Assembly: GCF_025144465.1 (NCBI RefSeq)
Contig: NZ_CP083553.1
Location: 3,540,001-3,604,000 of the forward strand
DNA: 64,000 nucleotides
DNA from: Leisingera sp. S132
GTDB lineage: Bacteria > Pseudomonadota > Alphaproteobacteria > Rhodobacterales > Rhodobacteraceae
Direction: 5' to 3'
The translations under genes and the position numbers were made by a program. Shown here in pieces: positions 26,391-34,383 of this stretch. Every line of letters begins with the position of its first letter. The first letter of the stretch is position 1. The notes below the pieces were generated by a model. The model was not told the DNA's origin. It did no database searches and saw nothing but the letters and a program-made list of their open reading frames with translations.

Positions 26391-27311
26391 TTACTTTTTG
26401 ATCCGAACCGACTGAATGAGAGTGTCCCAGATGTGATCAGCGTCCTTGCGCGTGAAAGGCGCTGAACCAAAGTCTGCTCGTCTGTCAAAAAAACTCAGGT
26501 CAATACTGTAGCCAAAGTCATTTTGAGACGCTTGTTGCCCAACTGTAGCGTAGAAAAAATGCTCCGAACCATAGTCCTTTGCGACACGCCCGCGTAAACC
26601 GGCGATTTCGATCGGGTCACCAATGTTACTTTCCGCACCCTCCAATTCGAGCTTTGCCTCGCCTGGCGGTACAATCGTCAAACCGACTTCAATGCCCACA
26701 ATACTGCCCGGCATGCGGAATAGCGCCCCCATAGATTCTCTCCCCTGTGGTAGGTTAAGGAATGCATGCTCGAGGCAAGTGCCCTCGCCAGCCGGTATGT
26801 CGCCTGCGGTGCGAGGGTGGATAGCATCTGCTACAGCTTGAATGTCGGATCGCGCGGCATCGGCGTTCCCGTTATCCATTGACGTTTCCAAGTGAAAAAT
26901 TGTGCCCTCTGACGAGACATAAGTTTCCTCGCGCCAAGGTTCCTGCGGCTGAAACCCGCCATCTGTCCAGTCGATCAGCATACTGACCGTCCGCAATGCC
27001 CCTATTCGGCCGACATCCCGGTACAGCATTTTAACGGTATCAATGCTGACCTCGCCATTGCGGAGAGCCCGCACCCGCTCCTCATAGAGCCGCTCCGCAT
27101 CCCGCTCAGTTCCGGGTCCGATACGTTCAATTCGCGTTTCCCGCACCGTTCCATCGTGGCGCAGCACTTCAAACTCCTCCGGCACTTCGACCAGCAGGCG
27201 TCCGATGCAGTGTGTTTTTGTCTTCCCTGTTTCAGCCATTGCCATGCTTCCCAATAGAGTGAACGCTGTCAGCCACAGAACCAGAGGCCGTAACTTGCGC
27301 TGAATTATCAT
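26391..27311 (-). CDS. Tli4-like T6SS immunity protein, copy A
   Basis: A 306-residue periplasmic protein; its Sec signal (about residues 1-26) ends in AMA with no lipobox cysteine. It resembles the Tli4 immunity family: an N-terminal domain beginning THCIGRLLVEVPEEFEV, then a C-terminal domain after GEGTCLE. The first ~57 residues are almost identical to copy B, the N-terminal half to copy C; the C-terminal half (AFLNLPQGRESMGALF onward) is its own. It directly precedes the intact lipase gene (stop TAA, two bases, ATG), so it is the likely cognate immunity protein. Confidence 0.8.
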   Translation of the reverse strand: MIIQRKLRPLVLWLTAFTLLGSMAMAETGKTKTHCIGRLLVEVPEEFEVLRHDGTVRETRIERIGPGTERDAERLYEERVRALRNGEVSIDTVKMLYRDVGRIGALRTVSMLIDWTDGGFQPQEPWREETYVSSEGTIFHLETSMDNGNADAARSDIQAVADAIHPRTAGDIPAGEGTCLEHAFLNLPQGRESMGALFRMPGSIVGIEVGLTIVPPGEAKLELEGAESNIGDPIEIAGLRGRVAKDYGSEHFFYATVGQQASQNDFGYSIDLSFFDRRADFGSAPFTRKDADHIWDTLIQSVRIKK

Positions 27312-27343
27312 ACTTTTCCCTCAATCATTTGGTTCAATGGAGG

Positions 27344-27426
27344 AACCTGCTCCCCATAATCGCGGAGGCCTAAAAGATCTGCTTGGCCACCGGAGGCGGG
27401 CAGGCTTGAGCAGATGAATGAGCCAT
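27344..27426 (-). pseudogene. Fossil start of a lost lipase effector gene (between immunity A and B)
   Basis: On the minus strand, three bases after the stop of immunity copy B, an ATG opens a frame reading MAHSSAQACPPPVAKQIF and then a stop. This matches the first residues of the intact effector (MAHSSVQACPPPVAMPIIF). A further short match to the effector's GIMGSR codons follows in another frame, after which the next immunity gene begins. It is the collapsed remnant of an effector copy. Confidence 0.85.
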
Positions 27427-27429
27427 TGA

Positions 27430-28353
27430 TCATTTCTTCACTTGAATGCTGCCGGTAAAGCTCTCCCAAAAGGAGCGGGCTTCTTCACGGGTGAAGGGCG
27501 GTGACCCGGTCTCTTTCCGGCTGTCAGAATACTCCAGGGTAATTTTGTACCCTGGACGGTCCGCGCCAGGTTGCTGTCCAACTATGGCTGAGAGGTTTAC
27601 TGGCCCGTCCCACAACCTCAGTTCCTTGCCTTCAAATCCTGCGATACGCACCGGTTCGCCGTCTGTTCCCTGGATGGCGCTGAAATCGAGGGTGCCGTTG
27701 CCGGGATCTCGAACTGAAGTGGAGACCCGCAGCAAAATCGCGCGTTCGCTGGCGTGAACGAAGGTTGCACCGATTTGCTCGTTTCCAGGCGCCAGCGCAA
27801 AGAAAGAGTTTTCAAGGCAGGTGCCCTCGCCAACGGATATTTCACCCTGTGCCCGGGGGCGGATGGCGTTGGCGACCAAGCTCAAACTCCGGCGGTGGCT
27901 GGCAAGTCTCTCCTCGCTAGCAACTCCATACAGGCGAAAGATGACCCCTTCAGACAGAACAAAAGCCTCTTCGTCCCAGGGTTCGGATATTTGTACGCCC
28001 ATAACGGAAGTATCCAGAATGCTCTTGATACCGGTCACACCATTCAGATCTTCCGTCCCAAGAAAAATTTTGGGGTCACCGGCCTCGATCACCTCCTTGT
28101 TGCGCAAGGCACGGACTCTATCGGCAGTAATTTGCTGGAGATCCCGCTCGTCCCCCGGTCCGATACGCTCGACCCTCCGCGCACGCACCGTTCCATCGTG
28201 GCGCAGCACTTCAAACTCCGTCGGCACTTCGACCAGCAGGCGTCCGATGCAGTGTGTTTTTGTCTTCCCTGTTTCAGCCATTGCCATGCTTCCCAATAGA
28301 GTGAGCGCTGTCAGCCACAGAACCAGAGGCCGTAACTTGCGCTGAATTATCAT
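27430..28353 (-). CDS. Tli4-like T6SS immunity protein, copy B
   Basis: A 307-residue paralogue of copy A. Signal peptide and first ~57 residues are nearly identical to A. The rest of the N-terminal domain (RARRVERIGPGDERDLQQI and onward) is distinct from A and C, and the C-terminal domain (NSFFALAPGNEQIGATF onward) is almost identical to copy C. There is no adjacent intact effector, only an 83-base effector fossil, so it is an orphan immunity gene that may protect against related lipases from other strains. Confidence 0.8.
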   Translation of the reverse strand: MIIQRKLRPLVLWLTALTLLGSMAMAETGKTKTHCIGRLLVEVPTEFEVLRHDGTVRARRVERIGPGDERDLQQITADRVRALRNKEVIEAGDPKIFLGTEDLNGVTGIKSILDTSVMGVQISEPWDEEAFVLSEGVIFRLYGVASEERLASHRRSLSLVANAIRPRAQGEISVGEGTCLENSFFALAPGNEQIGATFVHASERAILLRVSTSVRDPGNGTLDFSAIQGTDGEPVRIAGFEGKELRLWDGPVNLSAIVGQQPGADRPGYKITLEYSDSRKETGSPPFTREEARSFWESFTGSIQVKK

Positions 28354-28385
28354 ACTTTTCCCTCAATCATTTGGTTCAATGGAGG

Positions 28386-28468
28386 AACCTGCTCCCCATA
28401 ATTGCGGAGGCCTAAAAGATCTGCATGGCCACCGGAGGCGGGCAGGCTTGAGCAGATGAATGAGCCAT
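28386..28468 (-). pseudogene. Fossil start of a second lost lipase effector gene (between immunity B and C)
   Basis: The same arrangement as at 27344-27426: three bases after the stop of immunity copy C, a frame reads MAHSSAQACPPPVAMQIF then stops, again followed by the GIMGSR-like codons. The two 118-base spacers (27312-27429 and 28354-28471) differ at only two positions, so they arose by duplication after the effector had already collapsed. Confidence 0.85.
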
Positions 28469-28471
28469 TGA

Positions 28472-29389
28472 TCATTTCTTCACTTGAATGCTGCCGGTAA
28501 AGCTCTCCCAAGAGGAGCGGGCTTCTTCACGGGTGTAGGGCGGTGACGCGGCATCTTTCCGGCTGTCAGAATACTCCAGGGTAACTTTGTACCCGGGACG
28601 GTCCAAACCAGGTTGCTGTCCAACTATGGCTGAGAGGTTTATTGGCCCGTCCCACAACCTCAGTTCCTTGCCTTCAAGTCCTGCGATACGCACCGGTTCG
28701 CCGTCTGTTCCCTGGATGGCGCTGAAATCGAGGGTGCCGTTGCCAGGATCGCGAACTGAAGTGGAGACCCGCAGCAAAATCGCGCGTTCGGTGGCGTGAA
28801 CGAAGGTTGCACCGATTTGCTCGTTTCCAGGCGCCAGCGCAAAGAAAGAGTTTTCAAGGCAGGTGCCCTCGCCAGCCGGCATGTCGCCTGCGGTGCGAGG
28901 GTGAATAGCATCTGCTACAGCTTGAATGTCGGATCGCGCGGCATCGGCGTTCCCGTTATCCATTGACGTTTCCAAGTGAAAAATTGTGCCCTCTGACGAG
29001 ACATAAGTTTCCTCGCGCCAAGGTTCCTGCGGCTGAAACCCGCCATCTGTCCAGTCGATCAGCATACTGACCGTCCGCAATGCCCCTATTCGGCCGACAT
29101 CCCGGTACAGCATTTTGACGGTATCAATGGTGACCTCGCCATCGCGGAGAGCCCGCACCCGCTCCTCATAGAGCCGCTCCGCATCCCGCTCAGTTCCGGG
29201 TCCGATACGTTCAATTCGCGTTTCCCGCACCGTTCCATCGTGGCGCAGCACTTCAAACTCCTCCGGCACTTCGACCAGCAGGCGTCCGATGCAGTGTGTT
29301 TTTGTCTTCTCAGTCTCAGCCATTGCCATGCTTCCCAATAGAGTGAACGCGGCCAGAACAAGCGGCCATGCGCTGCGCTGAAAAATCAT
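28472..29389 (-). CDS. Tli4-like T6SS immunity protein, copy C (A/B mosaic)
   Basis: A 305-residue paralogue. Residues up to GEGTCLE are almost identical to copy A apart from the signal peptide (MIFQRSAWPLVLAAF), and everything after is almost identical to copy B. The switch falls in the shared stretch near 28860-28876. Its start overlaps the stop of the DUF4123 gene by four bases (ATGA), so it is the first immunity gene of the operon and coupled to the adaptor. Confidence 0.82.
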   Translation of the reverse strand: MIFQRSAWPLVLAAFTLLGSMAMAETEKTKTHCIGRLLVEVPEEFEVLRHDGTVRETRIERIGPGTERDAERLYEERVRALRDGEVTIDTVKMLYRDVGRIGALRTVSMLIDWTDGGFQPQEPWREETYVSSEGTIFHLETSMDNGNADAARSDIQAVADAIHPRTAGDMPAGEGTCLENSFFALAPGNEQIGATFVHATERAILLRVSTSVRDPGNGTLDFSAIQGTDGEPVRIAGLEGKELRLWDGPINLSAIVGQQPGLDRPGYKVTLEYSDSRKDAASPPYTREEARSSWESFTGSIQVKK

Positions 29390-30486
29390 TCCTTTCCCTC
29401 AACCAAATTCTTCAAATGCCACAGGCGGATTGCCGGGCCTTGCTCCGTTTTATGCAATATCTCTGATGCGCCCCTGTGCTTTCCGCTGAGAGACGCACGG
29501 ACAAAAAGGCTGAGCGCTTCCTGCCGTTTGCCGGCAGCGGAAAAGCCAAGTTTTCTCAATGCCTTCAAAGAAGACCGCAAACTGTCTTCATTCGGCTCTG
29601 CTGCCCCCGAAGACACAAGCTCAAGCGCGGCGGCGATGTCCTGTGCATCCTGCTCTGCTTCAATTTCACAGTCAAAGGCTGCCAGGACTTCTGATGTCAG
29701 CCTTGGCGGCTTGGCCGGGACGGCCCGGTGATCCACGCAATATTTGCAAGCAGTTGCCTTGCCTGCGCCTGCCGAGATCAGGATCCATGTTTGCCCCGGG
29801 CGGCTCCCGTCATTCAGCATGGCCTCCGCCAGCTCAATCGTGTCTGCATGGGCTGCAAAAGCCTGCGCAGTTGCAGCCTCCCAGAACCGGAAGAAGAACC
29901 ATTTTCCGTTTTCGTCGCGGATGCGGGTGAACTTTCTGAAGTGTTTCCAGACCGCGTCAAAATCCGCGCGGGAGCGGATGAAGATGCCGGGGTTCCTGTG
30001 CCATAGATGCAGGGTGGACAGATGGGCCGGGGCGTCCGGGATATGGGTGAACAGGGTGCGGGTGAAGCGGGCGTCGGGTGCAAGTTCGACCAGATAGGGG
30101 GCGGCATCTTTCAGCTCTTTTGCGGCCTCGCCCTGGAACAGGCAGCGGAACGGCAGCCCGCAGTTCCGGATCCCGTCGAACCCGGCGTGCAGTTTGGCGG
30201 CGTCGATCAGAGCATAGGTTTTCAAAGGCGCCGCTTCCTCTGCCGCGCCGCTGTCCGCGGCCCTGTCGGGGTCGGCTTCCGGCTGGCCGAACAGCGGTTC
30301 AAACAATGCCTCCGGCACATTTTTCAGAGGCCAGGCACCGAATTGGGCATCCAGAGGTTCGACGTCCGGGATGTCCTCGATATGAAGGCAGGGCCTCTGA
30401 TCCGCGGAGGCTGCGGGTGCGGCATCGATGCCCAGCCAATAGTCGTCTTCTGGTGGAAGGCCCGGGTTCTTCAGCGGTTCCGTCAT
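29386..30486 (-). CDS. DUF4123 domain T6SS effector adaptor/chaperone
   Basis: A 366-residue soluble protein. The DUF4123 region (about residues 90-215) begins with KTYALIDAAKLHAGFD and includes HLWHRNPGIFIRSRADFDAVWKHFRKFTRIRDENGKWFFFRFWE-type text (landmarks: FRKF, FFRFWE). DUF4123 proteins (Tap/Tec) load effectors onto VgrG or PAAR. The start is set at the ATG at 30486; an upstream extension to 30618 runs through low-complexity residues. It lies between PAAR and the immunity array, as expected for the adaptor of the downstream lipase. Confidence 0.85.
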   Translation of the reverse strand: MTEPLKNPGLPPEDDYWLGIDAAPAASADQRPCLHIEDIPDVEPLDAQFGAWPLKNVPEALFEPLFGQPEADPDRAADSGAAEEAAPLKTYALIDAAKLHAGFDGIRNCGLPFRCLFQGEAAKELKDAAPYLVELAPDARFTRTLFTHIPDAPAHLSTLHLWHRNPGIFIRSRADFDAVWKHFRKFTRIRDENGKWFFFRFWEAATAQAFAAHADTIELAEAMLNDGSRPGQTWILISAGAGKATACKYCVDHRAVPAKPPRLTSEVLAAFDCEIEAEQDAQDIAAALELVSSGAAEPNEDSLRSSLKALRKLGFSAAGKRQEALSLFVRASLSGKHRGASEILHKTEQGPAIRLWHLKNLVEGKE

Positions 30487-30547
30487 TGCAGGTTTCCAGG
30501 TCTGTTCATCGAGGTGCTGGATGCGGTGGGGAGAGCGGGGCGCGGCC

Positions 30548-30805
30548 TCACGGCATGACCTTGTGGTTTGGCGACCCTGTGGTGATGGTGCCGCCGATGG
30601 AGGTTGGGGAGCCGACATAGGCGATGGGACGGCCGTCGTCCGTTGACGTGGACGACCCGGCGGTGATCACCGCGCCGCAGCTGGTCTTGTCGCCGACGCG
30701 CGCGACCGGGCGGCCGTCAACGGTGGCGCTGCCGCCGCTGACGATCCGGCAGCTGCGGCATCTGGGGCAGGCGTGGGTGTCGCCGATCCGGGCTACCGGT
30801 TGCAT
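30548..30805 (-). CDS. PAAR-domain spike-tip protein
   Basis: An 85-residue stand-alone PAAR protein that sharpens the VgrG spike. It starts MQPVARIGDTHACPRC and shows the repeated VDGRPVARVGDKTSCG and DDGRPIAYVGSPTSIGG units of the PAAR fold. It is 46 bases downstream of vgrG and 61 bases upstream of the adaptor gene. It is too short to carry an effector domain. Confidence 0.9.
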   Translation of the reverse strand: MQPVARIGDTHACPRCRSCRIVSGGSATVDGRPVARVGDKTSCGAVITAGSSTSTDDGRPIAYVGSPTSIGGTITTGSPNHKVMP

Positions 30806-30851
30806 GGAACCGTCTCCTGCGGCACTGCGAGGGTCAGGCGCACCATTCAGG

Positions 30852-32900
30852 TCAATCCTTCTGCTGAACGCATTCTTCGACCAGCGGCAGGCCGTCGCGG
30901 GCGGCGTTCTGCAGCGTGGGCACCTGGGCGCCGCCGCTGCCGCCCATGCTGACCGCGCCTTTCAGATTGATGCTGGCAGCCTCCAGCGTGATCCCGCCCG
31001 CATCGATGGTGATCTTGCCGCCCGGGCCCTTGATGGTGAACGTCTCAAAAGCCATCAGCGTATGGCTGCGGGTGTTGTTGGTGATCGCTTCGGTCACGTT
31101 GAGGGTGGATTTCCCGAACACCGTTTCCTCGTGGTTGCGGCCGATCTGCACCAGATGGTCGGCATAGATGTCCTGCTTGTGGATATTGCCCACCACATGC
31201 ACATGGTCCTTGCCGTATTCCTCCTGCTGGTTGCGGCCGACCTTGTAGAGTACGTCCTGGCCCACGGTTTCGCGCTGGTCGCGGCCCACCGACAGGGTTT
31301 CGTCCTGGCCGACGCTTTGGGTCCGGTCACGCCCGATGGCATTGTTCTCATCGCGGCCGATGGTCTTGGAGCGGTCATTCTCGATGACAATCTCCTGGTC
31401 CTTCTGGCCGTGCATATATATCTTTTCCTGATCCCGCTCGTCCTCGAAGGTCAGCTCGTTGAAGCCGCTGCCCTTGTGGGTATCCGTCTTGAACACGGAT
31501 TTGGTCTTGTGCTGCGGCAGCGGGTAGGGCGGCTTGTTGCGGCCGTTGTAGACGCAGCCGGTGACCAGCGGCTTGTCGGGGTCGCCTTCCAGGAACTCGA
31601 CCACCACTTCCATGCCAATGCGCGGGATGACCATGCCGCCCCAGCCCTGGCTGGCCCAGTTCTGGCTGACCCGGCAGCGCATCGAATACGCCTTCTCCAG
31701 GTCCCAGTGGAAATGCACCAGAATGCGGCCGTGCTCGTCGCAGTCGATCTCGCCGTCGCCGACAACCACCGCGGTCTGCGGCCCCTGCACCACCGGCAGG
31801 GGCGTCACCCGCGGCGGCACCATCGGCGCGGTCAGCGGCATCAGCCGGTAATCGGCGGTGAAGGGGCGGGCGGCGGACACACCCTCGCGGTTGGAGCCGT
31901 AGCTTTGGCTGACAAAGGAATAGCGCGCCCAGAGGCAGAGGTGTTTGGCGCCATCCCCCGGCACCGCATCGCCGCCCGCCAGCGGCACCACGCCGCCCGG
32001 CCGCAAGCCGGTGATGTCGCCGCTGGCGAACTGGCGGGCGTCATGGCCGCGCTCCTCTGCGCAGCGCAGCTGCGCCACCGTCTTGCCCCGCCCCAGATCC
32101 AGGTAGCCGCCGGGATAATCATAGGCTTCCAGCTGGCCTTCGGCATATTGCGCATCGCCGATGCGGTCGCTTTCCATCGCTGCCATCGGAGTCTTGAAGT
32201 TGTAATCGGTGAGCCGGGTTGCCCCCGTCGTCAGCCGCCGCTCGGGCCCCCAGGCCCAGAAATGCTCGCCTTGGGCACCCTGGTTCTGCGCCGCGCCGTA
32301 ATAGGGGCGGGCCGGGATTTCGGCGTGGTTCAGCACATCATCCGTCAGCACCAGCGTGTGGCTGGCCTCCTGGTGGCGGATGTGAAAGGAGATCCCGAAA
32401 CGCTCCATCAGGCGGCGGGCGAAATCCAGGTCGCTTTCCCGGTACTGCACCGTGTACTCCAGCTCCGGATAGTCGTTGCTCAGGGCAATCTCCAGATGCG
32501 GGTTGCCCAGATGGCCGTAGTCCGCCAGCAGTTCCTGCAGGATCTCTACCACGGTTTTGTTATGAAAGATCCGCTGGTTGCGCCGTTTTCCCGCGAGCCA
32601 GAACCAGGGCCGGAGCCGCAGATCATAGCGCCAGCCGTTTTCGCCCGGGCCTTTCCAGCGGGCCTCGGTGATGATGCCGTCAAACAGCGCCGGGCCTTCG
32701 GCGCCTGCGATCGTGACCGTGGCATGGGTGCCCAGGAGCGCATCGAAATCGAGATCATCCCGCGTGGCCAGCGCCTCGACCGAATAGTCAAACAGCCCAT
32801 TCAGCGCCTCGGTCCCGTCAAAGCGCATCAGCACCAGCGCTTCCGGCCCCAAAACGGTTGTCAGCCGCCCCAGCCGGGCGTCCTGCACAAATGCGTTCAT
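30852..32900 (-). CDS. vgrG: Type VI secretion spike protein VgrG (TssI)
   Basis: A 682-residue VgrG with the gp27-like N-terminal domain (about residues 1-370; LTTVLGPEALVLMRFDGTEALNGLFDYSVEAL opens it), the OB-fold/gp5 part (DEHGRILVHFHWD, SMRCRVSQNWASQGWGGMVIPRIGMEVVVEFLEGDPDKPLVTGCVYN region) and a needle of repeated GRD/VGQ turns (about 490-600). It ends soon after the needle (EECVQQKD), so it has no effector extension and delivers separate cargo. The ATG at 32900 follows AAGGG. No other T6SS structural genes occur in the window, so this is an orphan vgrG island. Confidence 0.95.
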   Translation of the reverse strand: MNAFVQDARLGRLTTVLGPEALVLMRFDGTEALNGLFDYSVEALATRDDLDFDALLGTHATVTIAGAEGPALFDGIITEARWKGPGENGWRYDLRLRPWFWLAGKRRNQRIFHNKTVVEILQELLADYGHLGNPHLEIALSNDYPELEYTVQYRESDLDFARRLMERFGISFHIRHQEASHTLVLTDDVLNHAEIPARPYYGAAQNQGAQGEHFWAWGPERRLTTGATRLTDYNFKTPMAAMESDRIGDAQYAEGQLEAYDYPGGYLDLGRGKTVAQLRCAEERGHDARQFASGDITGLRPGGVVPLAGGDAVPGDGAKHLCLWARYSFVSQSYGSNREGVSAARPFTADYRLMPLTAPMVPPRVTPLPVVQGPQTAVVVGDGEIDCDEHGRILVHFHWDLEKAYSMRCRVSQNWASQGWGGMVIPRIGMEVVVEFLEGDPDKPLVTGCVYNGRNKPPYPLPQHKTKSVFKTDTHKGSGFNELTFEDERDQEKIYMHGQKDQEIVIENDRSKTIGRDENNAIGRDRTQSVGQDETLSVGRDQRETVGQDVLYKVGRNQQEEYGKDHVHVVGNIHKQDIYADHLVQIGRNHEETVFGKSTLNVTEAITNNTRSHTLMAFETFTIKGPGGKITIDAGGITLEAASINLKGAVSMGGSGGAQVPTLQNAARDGLPLVEECVQQKD

Positions 32901-33321
32901 CAAATAAAACCCTTAAAAGTTGTGCCGGACACTACGGGTTTCCGCGCAAGGGTCAAGAGACACGCAGCCCGCAGCAAGGGGGAATTCCGGGCATCTGCGG
33001 CAGGTGCGCAGAAGCAGTTCCCGGCCGCGTACCGGGAGGGGCGCAGATCTTAAAAATGGACCGATACTAGGCTCAGGATCTGTAATTTGCAGAGCTCGGC
33101 GGTGTTTCCCTTGAGGGTTTCAAGGATCTGTCCGCACTGATTGCTGTGAGGCGATCGTGCTGTATCGGGTTTCACAAGGCCGAACGTTGCATTGACTCAA
33201 AGCGGGCTCCTGGGCCCATCCGGTAACCTTCGCATATCGTTCGTCCCTGCGTTCCCTCTCGGGACACCGCCCTCGGATCAGCTGTCCGGCTTCACCGCTG
33301 GCAAATGATTTCTATCTCACC
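32901..33321. other. 421-bp non-coding stretch: vgrG upstream region and 3' flank of IS110
   Basis: The part next to vgrG (32901 to about 33060) should hold its promoter. The part next to the IS110 transposase stop (about 33060-33321) contains no gene. In IS110/IS1111 elements one non-coding end encodes the bridge RNA that programs target choice, so this stretch is the only candidate here, because the other side of the gene is IS3 sequence. The element boundary could not be placed. Confidence 0.4.
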
Positions 33322-34329
33322 TTACGCTTCGAACAAAGTGCCGTCACGCAGCATCGCGTGCATGATAACGGCCAGCCGCCTGGCAAGCGCCACGCGTGCC
33401 TTTCTCAGACCTCGGCGTTTGGCGATCTTCTGGGCCCAGGTTTTGAGGGCGAAGTTGCCACGACTGCGCGTCAGGATCGAGTTGGCCGCTTCGTAGAGCA
33501 GCTTGCGAACCAGGCTGTCGCCCTGTTTGGTGATGCGTCCTGTCCAGTCGATTTCCCCGGATTGGTGACGCCTGGGGACCAATCCGAAATAGGCGCCTGC
33601 GGTGCGGGATTGCCGGAAGCGGTCAGCTTGATCGATGGCCGCCGCGAAAGCGGCGGAAGTTTGAACGCCGACGCCGGGGATGCTCATAAGCTGCCTGCAG
33701 GCCGATGATTGGTGAGCGAACTCACGCAAGACCCGATCCAGTTGCCTGATCTGTTCCACCAATCCGGCTCTGGCGGCGACCAGCGCTGTGATGCTCTGGC
33801 CAAGACCCGGTATATCTGCAGCAGTCATCACCCGGTCGATGAACGACTTGCCCTGACCGGGGCCGGGTTTGAACCCGAAAGTTGCACATATACCTCGGAT
33901 CATGTTGTCGAGCCGCACCCGGGCTTCGACGAGATGGCTGCGCGTCGCGATGACGCTGCGCAGGCCATAGGCGGCCGCAGATTTGACATGCACTTCCTTG
34001 TAGAAACCTGTCCTGGCAAGTTGCGCCAGCCCGGCTGCGTCATGCGGGTCAGTCTTGTTCGCCTTTAGTGCCTTTAGGCTCTGATGCGCCTGCCGTGCGT
34101 CGATGCACACGACGGGAACGCCGAGAGCTCGCAAGCCGTGGCAGATTGCCGGCGACATGCGGCCGGATTCGATAACCGCTCGCTCAATGTCGCCGACTCG
34201 ATTTAACGCGCATGCGATCTGGTCAGGCGCGCTCTCGACCTTCATCGAGGTTACTTTCCCACCGTTTTCATCGACGATGCAAACCTGCGTGCTGTCCATC
34301 GACAGGTCCAGTCCGGCATAGTGTTTCAT
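33322..34329 (-). CDS. IS110-family transposase (DEDD recombinase)
   Basis: A 335-residue transposase, apparently complete. The RuvC-like N-terminal domain starts YAGLDLSMDSTQVCIVDENG (first acid) and contains NKTDPHDAAGLAQL (last acids). The C-terminal Tnp_20 domain has LMSIPGVGVQTSAAF, with its catalytic serine region, and RTAGAYFGLVPRRHQSGEIDW. Its ATG at 34329 falls at the exact end of a 58-bp sequence that is the left terminus of an IS3 element, so its translation signals come from IS3 sequence. Confidence 0.92.
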   Translation of the reverse strand: MKHYAGLDLSMDSTQVCIVDENGGKVTSMKVESAPDQIACALNRVGDIERAVIESGRMSPAICHGLRALGVPVVCIDARQAHQSLKALKANKTDPHDAAGLAQLARTGFYKEVHVKSAAAYGLRSVIATRSHLVEARVRLDNMIRGICATFGFKPGPGQGKSFIDRVMTAADIPGLGQSITALVAARAGLVEQIRQLDRVLREFAHQSSACRQLMSIPGVGVQTSAAFAAAIDQADRFRQSRTAGAYFGLVPRRHQSGEIDWTGRITKQGDSLVRKLLYEAANSILTRSRGNFALKTWAQKIAKRRGLRKARVALARRLAVIMHAMLRDGTLFEA

Positions 34330-34383
34330 TGTGGCTTCATCCTACTCAGGAGTTGAAGCCTCCGGCAAACCCGGTGCGGTTCA
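34326..34383 (-). mobile_element. 58-bp left-end remnant of the IS3 element
   Basis: Reverse-complement identical over all 58 bases to 13667-13724, the left terminus and orfA start of the IS3 copy in this window. It ends at the first four bases of the IS110 transposase gene (ATGA). On its other side it abuts a truncated IS5/IS427 transposase gene. The rest of this IS3 copy is missing. Confidence 0.92.

Noticed and set aside
26391-29389. Tandem array as CRISPR or simple repeat
   Set aside because: The repeat unit is about 1 kb, coding throughout and diverged by domain; it is a gene array.
30624-33053. 809-codon open frame opposite PAAR and vgrG
   Set aside because: Antisense shadow of a clear VgrG gene, with no domain or initiation signal.
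33900-33935. Similarity between the IS3 hairpin insert (HMIRGII) and the NMIRGI codons of the IS110 transposase
   Set aside because: Only about a dozen bases agree (ATGATCCG and neighbours), and the flanks do not, so a common origin cannot be supported.
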